NCBI RefSeq assembly: GCF_024362695.1
Contig: NC_065421.1
Location: forward strand, 13,578,598-13,642,597
Reading direction: 5' to 3'
DNA length: 64,000 nucleotides
Source: Pectinophora gossypiella
Lineage: Eukaryota; Arthropoda; Insecta; Lepidoptera; Gelechiidae
Part shown: piece after piece, positions 33,384 to 44,511 of the stretch
How the letters are laid out: each line of letters starts with the position of its first letter
How positions within the stretch are numbered: position 1 is the first letter of the stretch
The notes under the pieces: generated by a model
Seen by the model: the letters and a program-made list of their open reading frames with translations, nothing else
Told to the model about the DNA's origin: nothing
Database searches by the model: none
Position numbers and translations under genes: made by a program

Positions 33384-33586
33384 TAACACGTTGGCTCCAC
33401 CATTACGGAATGTTCCGTACAAACTTCCACCCTCCATTTTAGGGAAAGGGGGGGGGGGGGTTAGAAAGAGAAAAAGCAGCCTTTGTTACTCTCCATCCCT
33501 ACACTTAAAAAAATGCGTCAATTTGTTGCTCTACGGACAAACAAACAGACAGACACACACATATACCTCCGAATATTAGTAGGCAG

Positions 33587-33860
33587 TATTACGGGTCACA
33601 GCCCCCTTGCAGAGGCTGTCTGGACGCAGAAGAAACTGCCCCCCACGTAATCCTGGAATGCACGGGAGTGTCAGCACAACGGGTAAAAATCCTCAAAGGA
33701 ATGGGGTCGCTCCGCGAAGCCTGTGAAAACCCCAGGAGGCTTCTGAGCTTCTGGAAGGAGATAGGTTGGCTTATGTAGTCAACAATTTCTCGCATAATGG
33801 GCCATCTTAGAGTCTAAATGCGGAAAACAGAGCCCACTAACATAACATAACATATAACAC
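33587..33860 (+). pseudogene. LINE C-terminal zinc-knuckle fragment (R1/Jockey-type)
   Basis: 33608-33778 encodes 56 residues and a stop: CRGCLDAEETAPHVILEC, then VSAQRVKILKGMGSLREACE, LLSFWKEIGWLM and TAG. The C-x2-C...H...C pattern followed by a leucine-rich end is the standard C-terminus after the RNase H domain in Jockey/R1-type LINE proteins. An upstream GSITGHSPL segment is in a different frame, so one base has been lost. The tail is AACATAACATAACATA-like. Non-functional. 33861-34850 is AT-rich with a short (CA)n at 34508 and nothing supported. Confidence 0.75.
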
Positions 33861-34854
33861 ATATATTTTCCCATTTATTAGATTTATTATTTATTATATG
33901 CGTAGTGCTGTCTAGTGCTAGTGATACAGAGCGAGAGAAAAGAGTGAAAATTAACAGATTGAAAATGTTTGAACTCATTATGCTGAAATGGAACAACACA
34001 CTATTTTTAGATATTTTGCTGACAGGTTTGTACTTTGTCCTGAAAGAATCCAACCACAGATGAGATTATAATATTAATGTAACTCCAATCAATCAAATTG
34101 TAATTAGAAGTGATTTTGCGATGCTTTTATTATAGTATGATTTAATTTTATCAAAAGTGCAAGTATTTGGTTGCTTATGACTTCCACGGCCCATTGCTTT
34201 GGGCATTAATTATTTTTTTATGTTTATTTATTTAGATAATCAACTGCTTACAATAAAGAACATTCAACAGTTTTTAACAAACCAACTTAAGCTACTTAAA
34301 GGTTACTTTAGATAAGTTATATAGATAGAAAGGTACCTCAATGTATTATATTAAAGACATAAATATATCTTTTGTAACATATAACGTTGTAAACATTCAA
34401 ATGAAAATATTGCCGTGGTAATAAGTCAGAAACAGGAACAGGCACCATTAGTTTCCTAAAGCATGTTGCCAAATGAAATTCGTACATTAAATTGGCGGTA
34501 TAAAGGCACACACACACACACAACACCATGACGGCAATCCCGCTCGACACGGATATAAGTCAATTTACCCGGTGTAATACACCTCTGTGGGACACGGGTA
34601 ACGCCCGGATATTAATTTTTTCCTCTCATTTAGTGATGGGATCGATGAATTACTAGGGTGTTCTGTTACTAGTATTTATCAGGTGACAGTAACAGGTTAT
34701 GTTTACGATGGTGGTAATGACTTCGTAGACTATGACTTTGTAGGTTTTTCTGGAAGTATTTTTGATGAGACTTATAAAACAATAATAGTCAGTGAAACAA
34801 CAAATTATTAATTGGAGTAGATTAAGACAAAGACCAAAGTACATTTCCTGTTCT

Positions 34855-35172
34855 GAGAATTCCTGTTTGGCGCGTACTTGCCGCGGGGGTGGCCGCCTTG
34901 TATTTCAGTAGGCCGGAGTGAGATGGTGGCTGAGTTCGCTTAGAGATCCAAACCTACGGAGTATAACGTAGAACTGTTGCCCAGAGTACGGGTGTCAACC
35001 TCAACGGTTGCAGAAGGGGAGATGGAAGCCACGGAAGAGGCAAGCCACAGGGATTGAAATCGGAACCTGACAGATTGCAGCAGTAACTGTCAGTAGATAC
35101 TATTCAGCGGCGGAGGACAGGAGTCCTAATATAGCTTTGAAATTGACAACTTTGGGCGCCTTCCCACTCGCG
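34855..35172 (+). repeat. LINE-E-associated repeat, upstream part
   Basis: GCAGCAGTAACTGTCAGTAG, TATTCAGCGGCGGAGGAC and CCCACTCGCGTCAGACAG match 49330-49450, which there runs straight into the LINE-E terminus. Here that terminus is missing. Confidence 0.6.
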
Positions 35173-35737
35173 TCAGACAGCTGCTACAATTTCACAGTCA
35201 AAGAAAGGTATTTTCCACAATACTCCAATGCTCAAATATTGGTTTTTCTGCAATAACTTTGATAATTTATTTGAAGTTAATTTGATTTATCTTGATTGAA
35301 AATATAGCTTCAAGCATTTTTACTTAGTTATCTATGACGGTAATCAAAATTATATTTTTTTTATTATATATTTCCAAAGTTTGCAGTAATAAAATATTAG
35401 TTTACGAAGTTGTAGTAGACAAGAGATTACTTTTATTTAAAAAGTTCAGATGTGATTAAAGTTTTGAATTGTGATTTTAATATCTCAAGTGTTTGATCTT
35501 CTTAATTAAGTATATAAAATAATACTATGTATAAACATTTCATGCGTGATTTATTAAAAAGTATGTTACTTTTTTAAAAAAATACATAGTCTTATGAATC
35601 GCACGACCACATTACCAATCGGGGAAGGCTTCACCGACGTCCTGTGTCTGGTCCTTTTTGCCCTGTCACCTGCAGGCGGAGGACTTGATGCTGGGTAGAG
35701 GGTACTATATAAGTCTGCCATCGATTCGAAAAGAAGA

Positions 35738-35905
35738 AAACCGAGCTTTCTGTTAGACCAACGTGATAAGTGGTGAACCGTATCGACGTCTATAAAGGTT
35801 GAGCCAACTGTGTTAGTTAAAATTCCAAATAAGCAATTCCTTGATGAAAGTCCGGTACCCAGGATCGACCCGGCAGCGCTCTCAATCCGGTAACCACAGT
35901 AATTT
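35738..35905 (-). repeat. Repeat K, longest copy with tRNA-like end
   Basis: ACCGAGCTTTCTGTTAGACC, ATAAGTGGTGAACCGTATCG and GTCCGGTACCCAGGATCGAC. Read on the minus strand, the last part starts with a tRNA-like block (GAGCGCTGCCGGGTCGATCC), so repeat K is probably an old SINE with a decayed B box. 35906-36743 has no gene recognised. Confidence 0.6.
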
Positions 35906-36743
35906 TATAATAATAATTTTGACTTAAGGCTGTAACAGACAAACTGCATTTGAACCCCCAGCAAGTTGAAAAATGGAAGCTTGTATGAAGTGTTTATGCA
36001 GTTGGCACTGCTGTTTCGAAAGTGCCAACCTTCATATGCAATAGAAAGTGATTGTAATTAAGACCTATTCTACGTTATCATTCTGTTCGTCATCACCATC
36101 CACCATCACACCTCACTACACACCATCTTAGGAGAAAAATATGAGAAATTGCGAGTTGTCTTATGGCTGTACCCATTGGAAATGTAAATAATTTACTAAT
36201 GTAATAAATAAATGAATCAGTTCCAAACTACCTGTGATGTAAATACTAAGTACCGACGTCCCCTCACTACGCGCGTCGCTCAGCCATTTGGAGTCGAGTG
36301 TCGCAATTTTGCGCCGTTCTAGCGGCTATTTATGGTAACGGGGTTTTTATGGAGTGTTTTAAAAAGAGGATGTGCTCTGATCCCCTTAAATAATGGCGGG
36401 GGTCCGAGATGGGATTGTATTAGGCGGGCTTGAGGTCAAATGGGAGTAATCAGTTAAGGTAGTCAGCTTCAACTTTGGACTTAGGTCTAAGTTTGCCATT
36501 TGACACAGTGTGGTTATTAAAAGTCAAGAGTTCAAATCCAAAATTTGCGTATTCTATTTTTATAAAAAAAAAGAAACGGATTAAAAACCGTCATGAAAAA
36601 CTAAATAACGGTATGAAAACATCACGGTCCTTCCAATCCTACCTCTTACCTCTACCTCTACCTCACCTACCTCTGTCCACTCAGTAACCACATTGTTATT
36701 GATCAATCACGTTTTAAATGCCAACAAACTCTTTGTATAATAG

Positions 36744-36822
36744 GCTAGTTTCCAACTAGTCAAATCGGTTACTTTTTACTAAACGTCAAAACACGAAATT
36801 ACTATGGAAATTGTATAAAAAA
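36744..36822 (-). repeat. Third copy of the GACTAGTTGGAAACTAC repeat (partial)
   Basis: Reverse of the terminal half of 4803-4950: CTAGTTTCCAACTAGTCAAA, then TTTTTACTAAACGTCAAAAC. Confidence 0.65.
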
Positions 36823-37113
36823 GCACACTGTGTGGAGTTTGAGAAGCAGTAGAGCTATCGTTGTAATCTGTTTGCAGGAGTACTTAGTGGTAAAAGAGAG
36901 TAGGGTTGAACTGGTGACAGCGGTTCTCATACAAAATGCGCGTTAAGGTCTATCCAACCTCTTTCTTCTATTTGGTGGTTATTACATACATTTTGCTGGT
37001 GGTGCTATCGTAGTTGCGTCACTATAGTGTCTAGTGAGATAGAGAGTGAGAATATAGAGCTGCATTATAATCCTATCGCCCGAATACATGTCAATTTAGA
37101 CATCAGTTTAGCG

Positions 37114-37258
37114 AATATCGTTTTTTTTTTGACGTGACTTCTTGTAGATTTGCCGTTGATGGAATTAACTTCCTGGCCGGACAAATGGGGAGCGCTGGAA
37201 GGTTCTCACTCGGTACAATGTTTAAGACAACAGGCCTGAGGGTGCCCAGTTGGGCGTG
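37114..37258 (-). mobile_element. Retroposon F 3' part
   Basis: T-run, then GACGTGACTTCTTGTAGATT, GGCCGGACAAATGGGGAGCG and GGGTGCCCAGTTGGGCG. It abuts LINE-R sequence directly. Confidence 0.75.
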
Positions 37259-37261
37259 GGA

Positions 37262-37465
37262 AGGTCGTACATTGACCAAATTGGAGATGTCCTTAGAAAA
37301 GGTTCAGTACGTTCTACTCTGAACCGGCGTGCGTGTATGAAGCGATTGATGAATGTAAAGGAAGCAAGAGAAGTGTGTCAGGAGTGAAGCAAATGGAGTT
37401 CCATAGTCTGTGTTTACCACGGTGGGAAATAGGCGTGAGTTTATGTATGTATGTATGTCAATTTG
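37262..37465 (+). repeat. LINE-R 3' end
   Basis: TACATTGACCAAATTGGAGA, GAAGCAAGAGAAGTGTGTCA and GGTGGGAAATAGGCGTGAGT, then (ATGT)n. Confidence 0.75.
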
Positions 37466-37509
37466 GATAGAGGCAATTTGCTCTGGGTATCTTTTATTCT
37501 TTTATTCTT

Positions 37510-37818
37510 GGAGGAGCTCGGTGGCGCAGCGGTAAACGCGCTCGGTCTGCGATTGTTGAAGTTAAGCAACTTTCGCAAAGGCCGGTCATAGGATGGGTGA
37601 CCACAAAAAATAAAATAAAATAAAGTTTTCATCTCGAGCTCCTCCGTGCTTCAGAAGGCACGTTAAGCCGTTGGTCCCGGCTGCATTAGCAGTCGTTAAT
37701 AACCATCAATCCGCACTGGGCCCGCGTGGCGGTTTAAGGCCCGATCTCCCTATCCATCCATAGGGGAGGCCCGTGCCCCAGCAGTGGGGACGTTAATGGG
37801 CTGATGATGATGATCTTT
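37510..37818 (+). mobile_element. SINE-C (tRNA A box + 5S-like body), full copy
   Basis: Starts GGAGGAGCTCGGTGGCGCAG, which has the A-box form TGGCGCAGCGGT. Then GAAGTTAAGCAAC and GGATGGGTGACCAC match internal promoter segments of 5S rRNA. The SINE-A/B centre AGAAGGCACGTTAAGCCGTT follows, and the tail GCAGTGGGGACGTTAATGGG ends (TGA)n. The 5S part and the shared centre fit the HaSE3 type as I remember it. Likely transcribed by RNA polymerase III. Confidence 0.85.
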
Positions 37819-37998
37819 TATTCAAAATCCAGATCTCATCCTCGTATATTCGTAGCTTCACATTTCTAACCTCTCTGCGGCGATTACCGGCCATTTTTGT
37901 GCCATTCCCATCCATTCCCGTTCTCTGTATGCAAATTTAGTCAGAACCCCACGGCAATGGGGATGTTAAAAAAAAATCGGTTATAATTCTTGTTCATA

Positions 37999-38240
37999 CA
38001 GGATGTTAGTGACATTGTAACGAAAATTAAGGGGGAATTCATTATTTGGAGTACATATCAAGTGGAATTTACCATCGCAAAAGTAAAGAATTAAAAATAA
38101 TTTACAAAAACTGAGAAAAAACATGAATTTTGCGGCGGAAAATTCCACTTGATATCAACTCTGAATCATGGTCGGAATCATCCCTCAAAGTTTTCGTTAC
38201 AACGTCACTAACCACTTGTATATACTTAGGTCATGTTCAC
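37999..38240. mobile_element. MITE-H, single-hairpin copy
   Basis: Starts CAGGATGTTAGTGACATTGT after TA. Arms TATCAAGTGGAATTTACC and GGAAAATTCCACTTGATATC. It ends in the linker region (CACTTGTATATAC) without a second hairpin. Confidence 0.75.
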
Positions 38241-38720
38241 TAATTTCTGATGAAATCTTTGATAGCACTTTTATCAGAATTTAACAAATGAGGTGTCACT
38301 AGAAAGTATCTTGATTGCCATTATGCCGCTGTTTTTTTATGCCGCGCGGCGAAAGACTCGTAGTAAGAGTTTGCTTATTACGGTTTAACGACCACGAATA
38401 TTCATCACTATTGGGAAGAATTTCAGAGAAATATTTTCTTGTCGGGTTTTAGTTTTTAACTTAAAGTTTTATTATTTTAGGCATTGCTGCTTTAAAATTA
38501 CAAAATATTGTATGAGATAAACTTGGGTATGCCCACTTAGGGGATTGAAATTGCGGACGGGTTAAAAAATGGTTGTATTGTCGAGCTTTGTGTGGGTAAT
38601 TAACGTCATTGTGTCTCTTGAGCTGGAGAGATATCTCCTGTGAATACTTCAATGGCTCTTCATGGTCAGGAGTGCCTTTTTCTCGGCGCTACCTATTATA
38701 AAGGTACTTTCTTATCTTTT

Positions 38721-39058
38721 AGCATTATCCCCTTTTTGACACAGTCCGCTTATCTAACCTGAATATTTGACAGGTTCCGTTTTTTACAGAAGCGACTGCC
38801 TGTCTGATCTTCTAACCCGCAAACGGAAAACCAGCCCAATACAGGTTAGGTCACATACTTCCGAAATGCATTTCTCGGGAATGTGGGTTTCCTCACGATG
38901 TTTTTCCTTCACCGCTGAACACAAGATAATCATTTATGATCCAAACATGAATTCGAAAACAAATTCGACAATCATTGGTTTAGGCCCGTGCTGGATTCGA
39001 ACCTGCGACCTCAAAGTGAGAGGCAAGCGTTCTACCAACTGGGCTACTGCGGCTCACA
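38721..39058 (-). mobile_element. SINE-D, full-length copy
   Basis: The complete element in reverse. End AGCATTATCCCC; body CTTCACCGCTGAACACAAG and GATCCAAACATGAATTCG; tRNA-like head TGCTGGATTCGAACCTGCGA, then CTACCAACTGGGCTACTGCG. The head resembles a tRNA with an intact B box and A box (GTAGCCCAGTTGGTAGA on the minus strand). Confidence 0.85.
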
Positions 39059-39157
39059 ACATAACATAATATACTTTATTGCATTTCGTGTGTATGGTAT
39101 GTGTGCGTCAGATAATGTGAGGTGGATTACATTTGATATGGGATCCGTAAGTATTAC

Positions 39158-39690
39158 GATCTTCTTTTATCGTGTGGATGATAGGTGGATGACCAACCTC
39201 ATAACCCTGGTGTCAAGGTTATTATTGCTCCGCCAAATGCCTGACATGGCTCATGTACTGACTACGTACTAACATCAGTAAGTAGTCATCATCATCATCA
39301 GCCCATTAACGTCCCCACTGCTGGGGCACGGGCCTTCCCTATGGATGGATAGGGAGATCGGGCCTTAAACCATCACGCGGGCCCAGTGCGGATTGATAGT
39401 TATTAACGACTGTTAATGCAGCCGGGACCAACGGCTTAACGTGTCTTCCGAAGCACGGAGAAGCTCGAGGTGAAAACTTTTTTTGTGGTCACCCATCCTA
39501 TGACCGGCCTTTGCGAAAGTTGCTTAACTTCAACAATCGCAGACCGAGCGCGTTTACCGCTGCGCCACCGAGCTCCTCATCGAGTAAGTAGTAATCGGGA
39601 CCAACGGCTTAACATGCCTTCCGAAGTTTCATCTTCGTTTCGGGTACCTAATCGTGTGATCAGCTTGTAATGTCCTAATCGGACTCACAT
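39158..39690 (-). mobile_element. SINE-A copy split by SINE-C
   Basis: The tail and centre (39158-39286) and the remainder (39583-39690) are parts of one SINE-A separated by the SINE-C at 39287-39582. The head is incomplete. A LINE-E terminus in reverse follows at 39695-39750. Confidence 0.75.
39287..39582 (-). mobile_element. SINE-C inserted in SINE-A, with target-site duplication
   Basis: Full SINE-C in reverse, from the (ATC)n tail to the GAGCTCCTC head. It is flanked by AGTAAGTAGT at 39277-39286 and 39583-39592. Confidence 0.9.
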
Positions 39691-40343
39691 CACATCATTA
39701 ATTTAAGATCCACGCTTTTGTCGGTGTAGCATTTTCCTTGCTAATCAGGCTAGGGATCACAATTCGAACTTTGGACACTACACTTCTAGGTACATACCAT
39801 GCTAGATAGTGTCCCTTTTGGTATAATGTCTGATCGCTTACGGTTCAAATATCCATCTAAGGACTTCGTAACCAAAAATGACCGCCACTTCTGTTATGTC
39901 TATTCCTGTCTTTTCTCATCCTCTTCTGGTCACCCCATTACGAGTTACGGGCGTGACTTTTTGTATATACCTTCATAATGCATATTATAATTTCCTCAAT
40001 AAGATAGAATTGCACAGCGCGCGTTATGTGATCGATTGCACGCTTCAGTGATTCCATTAAGTTCCTCTGACGTCGTTGATGCATTAATTAGTAACTCAAG
40101 ACGCTTTGACGTTGCTAGACGTTTAATTACGTCTTACTTATGCCGTTTAAGGACGTTGAATGTGTCGTTTTCATCTCTTGTGCTCCTTTACTTAGATATC
40201 TAAATAGATGTATTATATTTTAGGTAGGGTGAGCCAGAATTGCTTTTTTTACATTTTATCTTTTAATTTCTTACTTAAAAGACAACTAGTATATACTTTT
40301 AATACGAACTTTAATATGGATAGTGGCCAACGTGTGATATTCT

Positions 40344-40373
40344 ATTTCATGAAATAGGACCATTTCATGAAAT
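40344..40373. repeat. Paired 12-bp palindromes ATTTCATGAAAT
   Basis: Two identical perfect palindromes at 40344-40355 and 40362-40373, separated by 6 bp. The surrounding 39751-40730 shows no gene. Confidence 0.85.
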
Positions 40374-40730
40374 GATCAATTCTAAGATCTGGCCACCACA
40401 GATATAATGACACAATACGCGCGGGTACAACTTCAACAGCCTAATTACCTACTGTAGTTGTATTACAACATTTTTAAGTATTTACGTCTAAGGCCCTGTG
40501 CTGAGGATTTTCTTTCAGCTACTTTCCCTCGGCTGTACAAGCTGAGAAGCTGCAGCAGTTTTAAGCGGATGAGATGTTCGACAAAAAATATATTCATATA
40601 AAATTATCTTTATAGATTAGAGTGTTTTCAAGTTTTTCAGTGTGCCAAGAGACTGTACGAATGCTGACTACAGTGTATTGTAGATAATTAAGTACTAATA
40701 AAAATTATCCTGTGTAAAAACAGGATAAGC

Positions 40731-40912
40731 GAAGCTGAACGCGTGTAATTGAATCGCATGCGACTCGGCTGCACGCTTTGAGCTACAAAGCATGCAGTGC
40801 GACTACTAATTTAGTTTTACTCAAAATTGCTACTGTCTTGTTCTAACTCCATTAGCAGTCTTGTGCAAAGTCTTCAGACCCTTCGAGAAACTAAGTAGAA
40901 TACTTATATTCT
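40731..40912. repeat. Direct repeat copy A with conserved hairpin
   Basis: Shares about 175 bp with 41071-41247. It contains the hairpin TGCACGCTTTG/CAAAGCATGCA (40770-40780 and 40786-40796) with loop AGCTA. No coding potential. Confidence 0.85.
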
Positions 40913-41070
40913 TGTAGAATAATACAATGATTATACATAATTATTCACGAAAATAAATTGAACACGTTCATATACTTACACATGTATTTATTGGTAGGTA
41001 ATTCCAAGCTGATGGATAAAAATGTGGCTTCATTTGTTTTAAATTCGCCTCTTAGCGTAAACAAGACAAC

Positions 41071-41247
41071 AGAAGCTGAATGGATGTAATTGAATCGCAT
41101 GCGACTCGGCTGCACGCTTTGAGCTACAAAGCATGCAACGCGACCACTAATTTAGTTTTACTCAAAATTTCTAGCGTCTTGTTCTAACTCTATTTAACAG
41201 TCTTGACAAGTCTCTTGGAACCTCTGCGAAGCTAGATAAATACTTAA
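41071..41247. repeat. Direct repeat copy B with conserved hairpin
   Basis: Second copy, about 340 bp downstream of A. The hairpin (41111-41121 and 41127-41137) and loop are unchanged, while the flanks carry scattered substitutions and small indels. Confidence 0.85.
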
Positions 41248-41279
41248 ATGGTAGTGGTGTGTTTTTTTTTTGGGTAAAT

Positions 41280-41551
41280 GCCCAGATTCCTGCAGACACG
41301 TCCTAATTTTATTTTAAGGTACTTATACCTGTTATTTTCTTATTCGCCGAAGAGGAAAGAGACGGATGATTTATACCCGGACGTATAAAATAGGTATCTC
41401 GCTCATATGCAACCCGTTTGACGAGTGCTGTCAATTTAATTCTGTCGAGTTATTAGCCAATAAACAATTTTGTCCCTTTCTTTTTCAGCGGATAAGAAAA
41501 TTTTAGATATAATTTAAAATAAGATTAAATGGTGTGTATAGGAATCAGTAC
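41280..41551. mobile_element. MITE-G copy 2
   Basis: Left arm CCCAGATTCCTGCAGACACG, TTATTTTCTTATTCGCCGAA; right arm TTTCTTTTTCAGCGGATAAG to GTATAGGAATCAGTACC. A (GTTT)n run follows at 41560-41577. Open frames in 41514-42013 are not recognisable as protein. Confidence 0.75.
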
Positions 41552-42370
41552 CAATTTGTTCGTTTGTTTGTTTGTTTATTCTTACTTTAAACATAACAGT
41601 GGGACAAGAGACGATAAAAAAAAAACATAAAATATCTAGAATGTCGTAGAAACCGACTAACTGTATATCTACAACTTCTAAGGATGATGCCATGATGAAT
41701 ATATACCATGATGTATATACCATGTAACATTCATAAAAATAGTTTTTCTCTGAACATTTTCTTTCAACGAAAATCCCGAATAATTTATAGAATATACGTA
41801 TAAAATATTCAAGACGAACTCTCGTAAGATTTTCCAATCACTTCTGAATAAAAATGGAACATCCGACAGTACCCTTGGAAAACTTGTTTTCAATTCTTTC
41901 GGACGCTTCGTTATTAAGTTTTTTTCTGATAAAAAAAATATAAATTTCATTTTGCCATTTCCCTTTGTAACGGAGAAAACAATGGTATTTAATTCAGTCG
42001 CGCGGAAGAGCAAGGCGTTAGTTTTTTTTCGTTAGGGTTCCGCGTGGGCGTGGGTTAGAAGGCGCGGCTGCTCTTTTTATTAACGGTGTGCTTTATTTTT
42101 GTTCTTTTTTTTAGAAATCCCTGGTTTAGTTATCTATTCATATTAATGAACACCGATCAACAAAATTAAGCAGCATCGCGGCCATTCATTGGTTAAGTGA
42201 CTTTACTTTTTAGTAAGGCCTCCATACTTTGGAGAGGCCACGTAAAGAGGATGTGGTGTGATATTGACAATTGTATTTTTCTCTTCCAGCTTATTGAGGA
42301 GAGATCTGTATTTATTAGTGGGACGAAGTTTCTTGGCATATGCTCCTTATAACTTCCGACTACATTTTTA

Positions 42371-42485
42371 AGCCTCCACGGTCTAGTAGTTAGAACAGTG
42401 GGCTCGTTTACGAGATCCGGGTCCGATTTTCAATGGGAACACGATCGCTATACAATTTGTGATAGGTACTGTATCTTGTTTGGTC
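42371..42485 (+). repeat. SINE-B-type head fragment
   Basis: CCTCCACGGTCTAGTAGTTA, GATCCGGGTCCGATTTTCAA and a short body. Decayed B box; no tail. Confidence 0.55.
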
Positions 42486-42651
42486 TATTTATCTGGCGAA
42501 GAGTGAGTGTATACTATACCTACACCTTTGGGAGTACAAGCGTGATGTTGATGTAAAAATCGACTGAGGATCCTGTCTCTCACCGAGGATGGATGAGGAT
42601 CTCCCACCGTAGACGGTTTCGTGTTAGCAAGTTGTATGGTTCAATTTGTAC

Positions 42652-43300
42652 TTCTATCATGTGGGTTGTCTGGTGAATTACCAACCTCATCAACCCTGGT
42701 ATAAGGGCTATTATTGAGCCGCTAAAAGCCCCTGACATGGCTCACGTAACGATTACTTACTATACAGGGTGTTAGTAACGTCATAACGAAAACTTTGAGG
42801 GATGATTGAGACCATGATTCTGAGATGATATGAAGTGGAATTTTCCGTCGCAAAAGTATGGAACAGAAAATAATAAAAAGAAAAACAAAAATTTTCATGA
42901 ATTTTCCGACTGAAAATTCCACTTGATATCAACTCAGAATTATGGTCTGAATCATCCCCCTCAGTATTCGTTACGGTGTCACTAACACCCATACCTACTT
43001 GTATGGGTACAGTATGTACTTGTGCGGGGTGTAAGTGACATCGTAACGAATACTGAGGGGGATGATTCAGACCATGATTCTGAGTTGATGTCAAGTGGAA
43101 TTTTTCATCGCAAAAGTATAGAATTGAAAATAATTTAAAAAAACTAAAAAAAATCATGAATTTTACGACGGAAAATTCCACTTGATATCAACTCAGAATC
43201 ATGGTCTGAATCATCCCCCTTAGTATTTGTTACGATGTCACTAACACCCTGTATAAGTAAATAAGCGGGGCCAACGGTACTAATGTAAATAAAAAAATAA
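42652..43300 (-). mobile_element. SINE-A split by MITE-H
   Basis: Tail ATCATGTGGGTTGTCTGGTG through ACGTAACGATTACTTAC (42652-42764) and a short remainder AAGCGGGGCCAACGG (after 43254) belong to one SINE-A in reverse. The head is lost. Confidence 0.65.
42765..43251. mobile_element. MITE-H, complete double-hairpin element (487 bp)
   Basis: Begins CAGGGTGTTAGTAACG and ends in the inverse CACTAACACCCTG, flanked by TA. It consists of two successive long hairpins (42765-42990 and about 43028-43251) joined by a linker with TACCTACTTGTATGGGTA. Each hairpin has arms of about 100 bp around a short A-rich loop. No coding capacity. Tc1/mariner-like by its TA target. Confidence 0.85.
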
Positions 43301-43711
43301 TCCTTTATACGGAACGTCGTACCAGACGCCGCGAGTCGCGCTTGGCAGTGTTTTCCTCCAACGCCGATATGACGATACAAAATAGAAAAAGTAATTTTGT
43401 TTTCTCGGAAATAAATTTATTTCGCGTTCTTATTGATTCTCTTACGTTCCCGAGTCGGTTTGGGAGTTACAATCATTAAATCATTTCTTTGCTCATATAG
43501 TTTTCCGAAGTATATTGGAAGGATGACGTACATAGTTATGCAGAAACTATGTTGTTTGCGGTTTACCTTTCTTTCCTTCTGGGTCGATGCCCGACTTCAT
43601 CAGCCGTGGTGTCTTGAAAAACGATTATTAGGGGTGATATCTATTATATTTAGCTTTTAGCTATTTTGAGCCCGGCAATAATTAGTATTTTTTTTTTACT
43701 TCTCGATCGTT

Positions 43712-43797
43712 AGGGGTAATGGGGGGGGGATTAAGGGATAGGGAATTAGCGGGAGGGGGTTAAGGTATAGGGATTAGGGGGGACTAGAGCGGGGGTA
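43712..43797 (+). other. G-quadruplex-prone tract
   Basis: Nine runs of three or more G within 86 bases, several with loops of 1-7 bases. The rest of 43301-44511 has nothing supported. Confidence 0.6.
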
Positions 43798-44511
43798 AGG
43801 TAATAATCATCCTTTTATTTTCTCCTTTTTACAAAAAACAAATGCACCTTTTCACTCCACCACTCTTTTTAAATTCATACCATAAACAACCAAATCCCCA
43901 TTCATTCCTTCCACAGTATTCTCTCTTATTTTCTTATCAATCTTACGTTCCGTTCTACTCACTTTCCTACACAAACAATAATAAGTAAGTGTACATTATA
44001 TTTTTTCACAAGTATTAAAATGGGTTTCTTTTACTTCTCAATACTCGAAAATACATTAGACCATGCCCGCCACAGCCAAATCTAATCAAAAGACAATTTA
44101 CAGTCACTTCTGACACAATCATCAATCCTTTCTTCTATTGGAGCTTAATGACGTAACGCCTAACATATTGCTCTCAATCACACAAAATCTCCGTCATCTC
44201 GTATCCAACCAATTCGTGGTGACGTAACAGAATGAGTGATACTCACAAGATCGTTAATAAAACGACGACGCAATGTTCGCGTGTTACAGTGAACAGTGAT
44301 GTGAGATTATGACGTCATCTAGAGTGTTCACTCGAGCGGTGCGCCCGATAACGCTCACACATGGTGAGCGACGATGGGGAACTGGTAAAAGGAAATTTAC
44401 ATCATTTTTTGTCAATCAAGGATTTGGCAAAGATGGCGACGAGCCAAAGGCTATTATTCCGTATGCAGTTATGTGTGATTATTGCAGTAATATTTCCGGA
44501 AGTTTCTTTAT

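Noticed and set aside
41514..42013. Overlapping minus-strand frames with hydrophobic residues, considered as a second receptor
   Set aside because: No receptor signature, no splice sites in register, AT-driven hydrophobicity; partly overlaps MITE-G.
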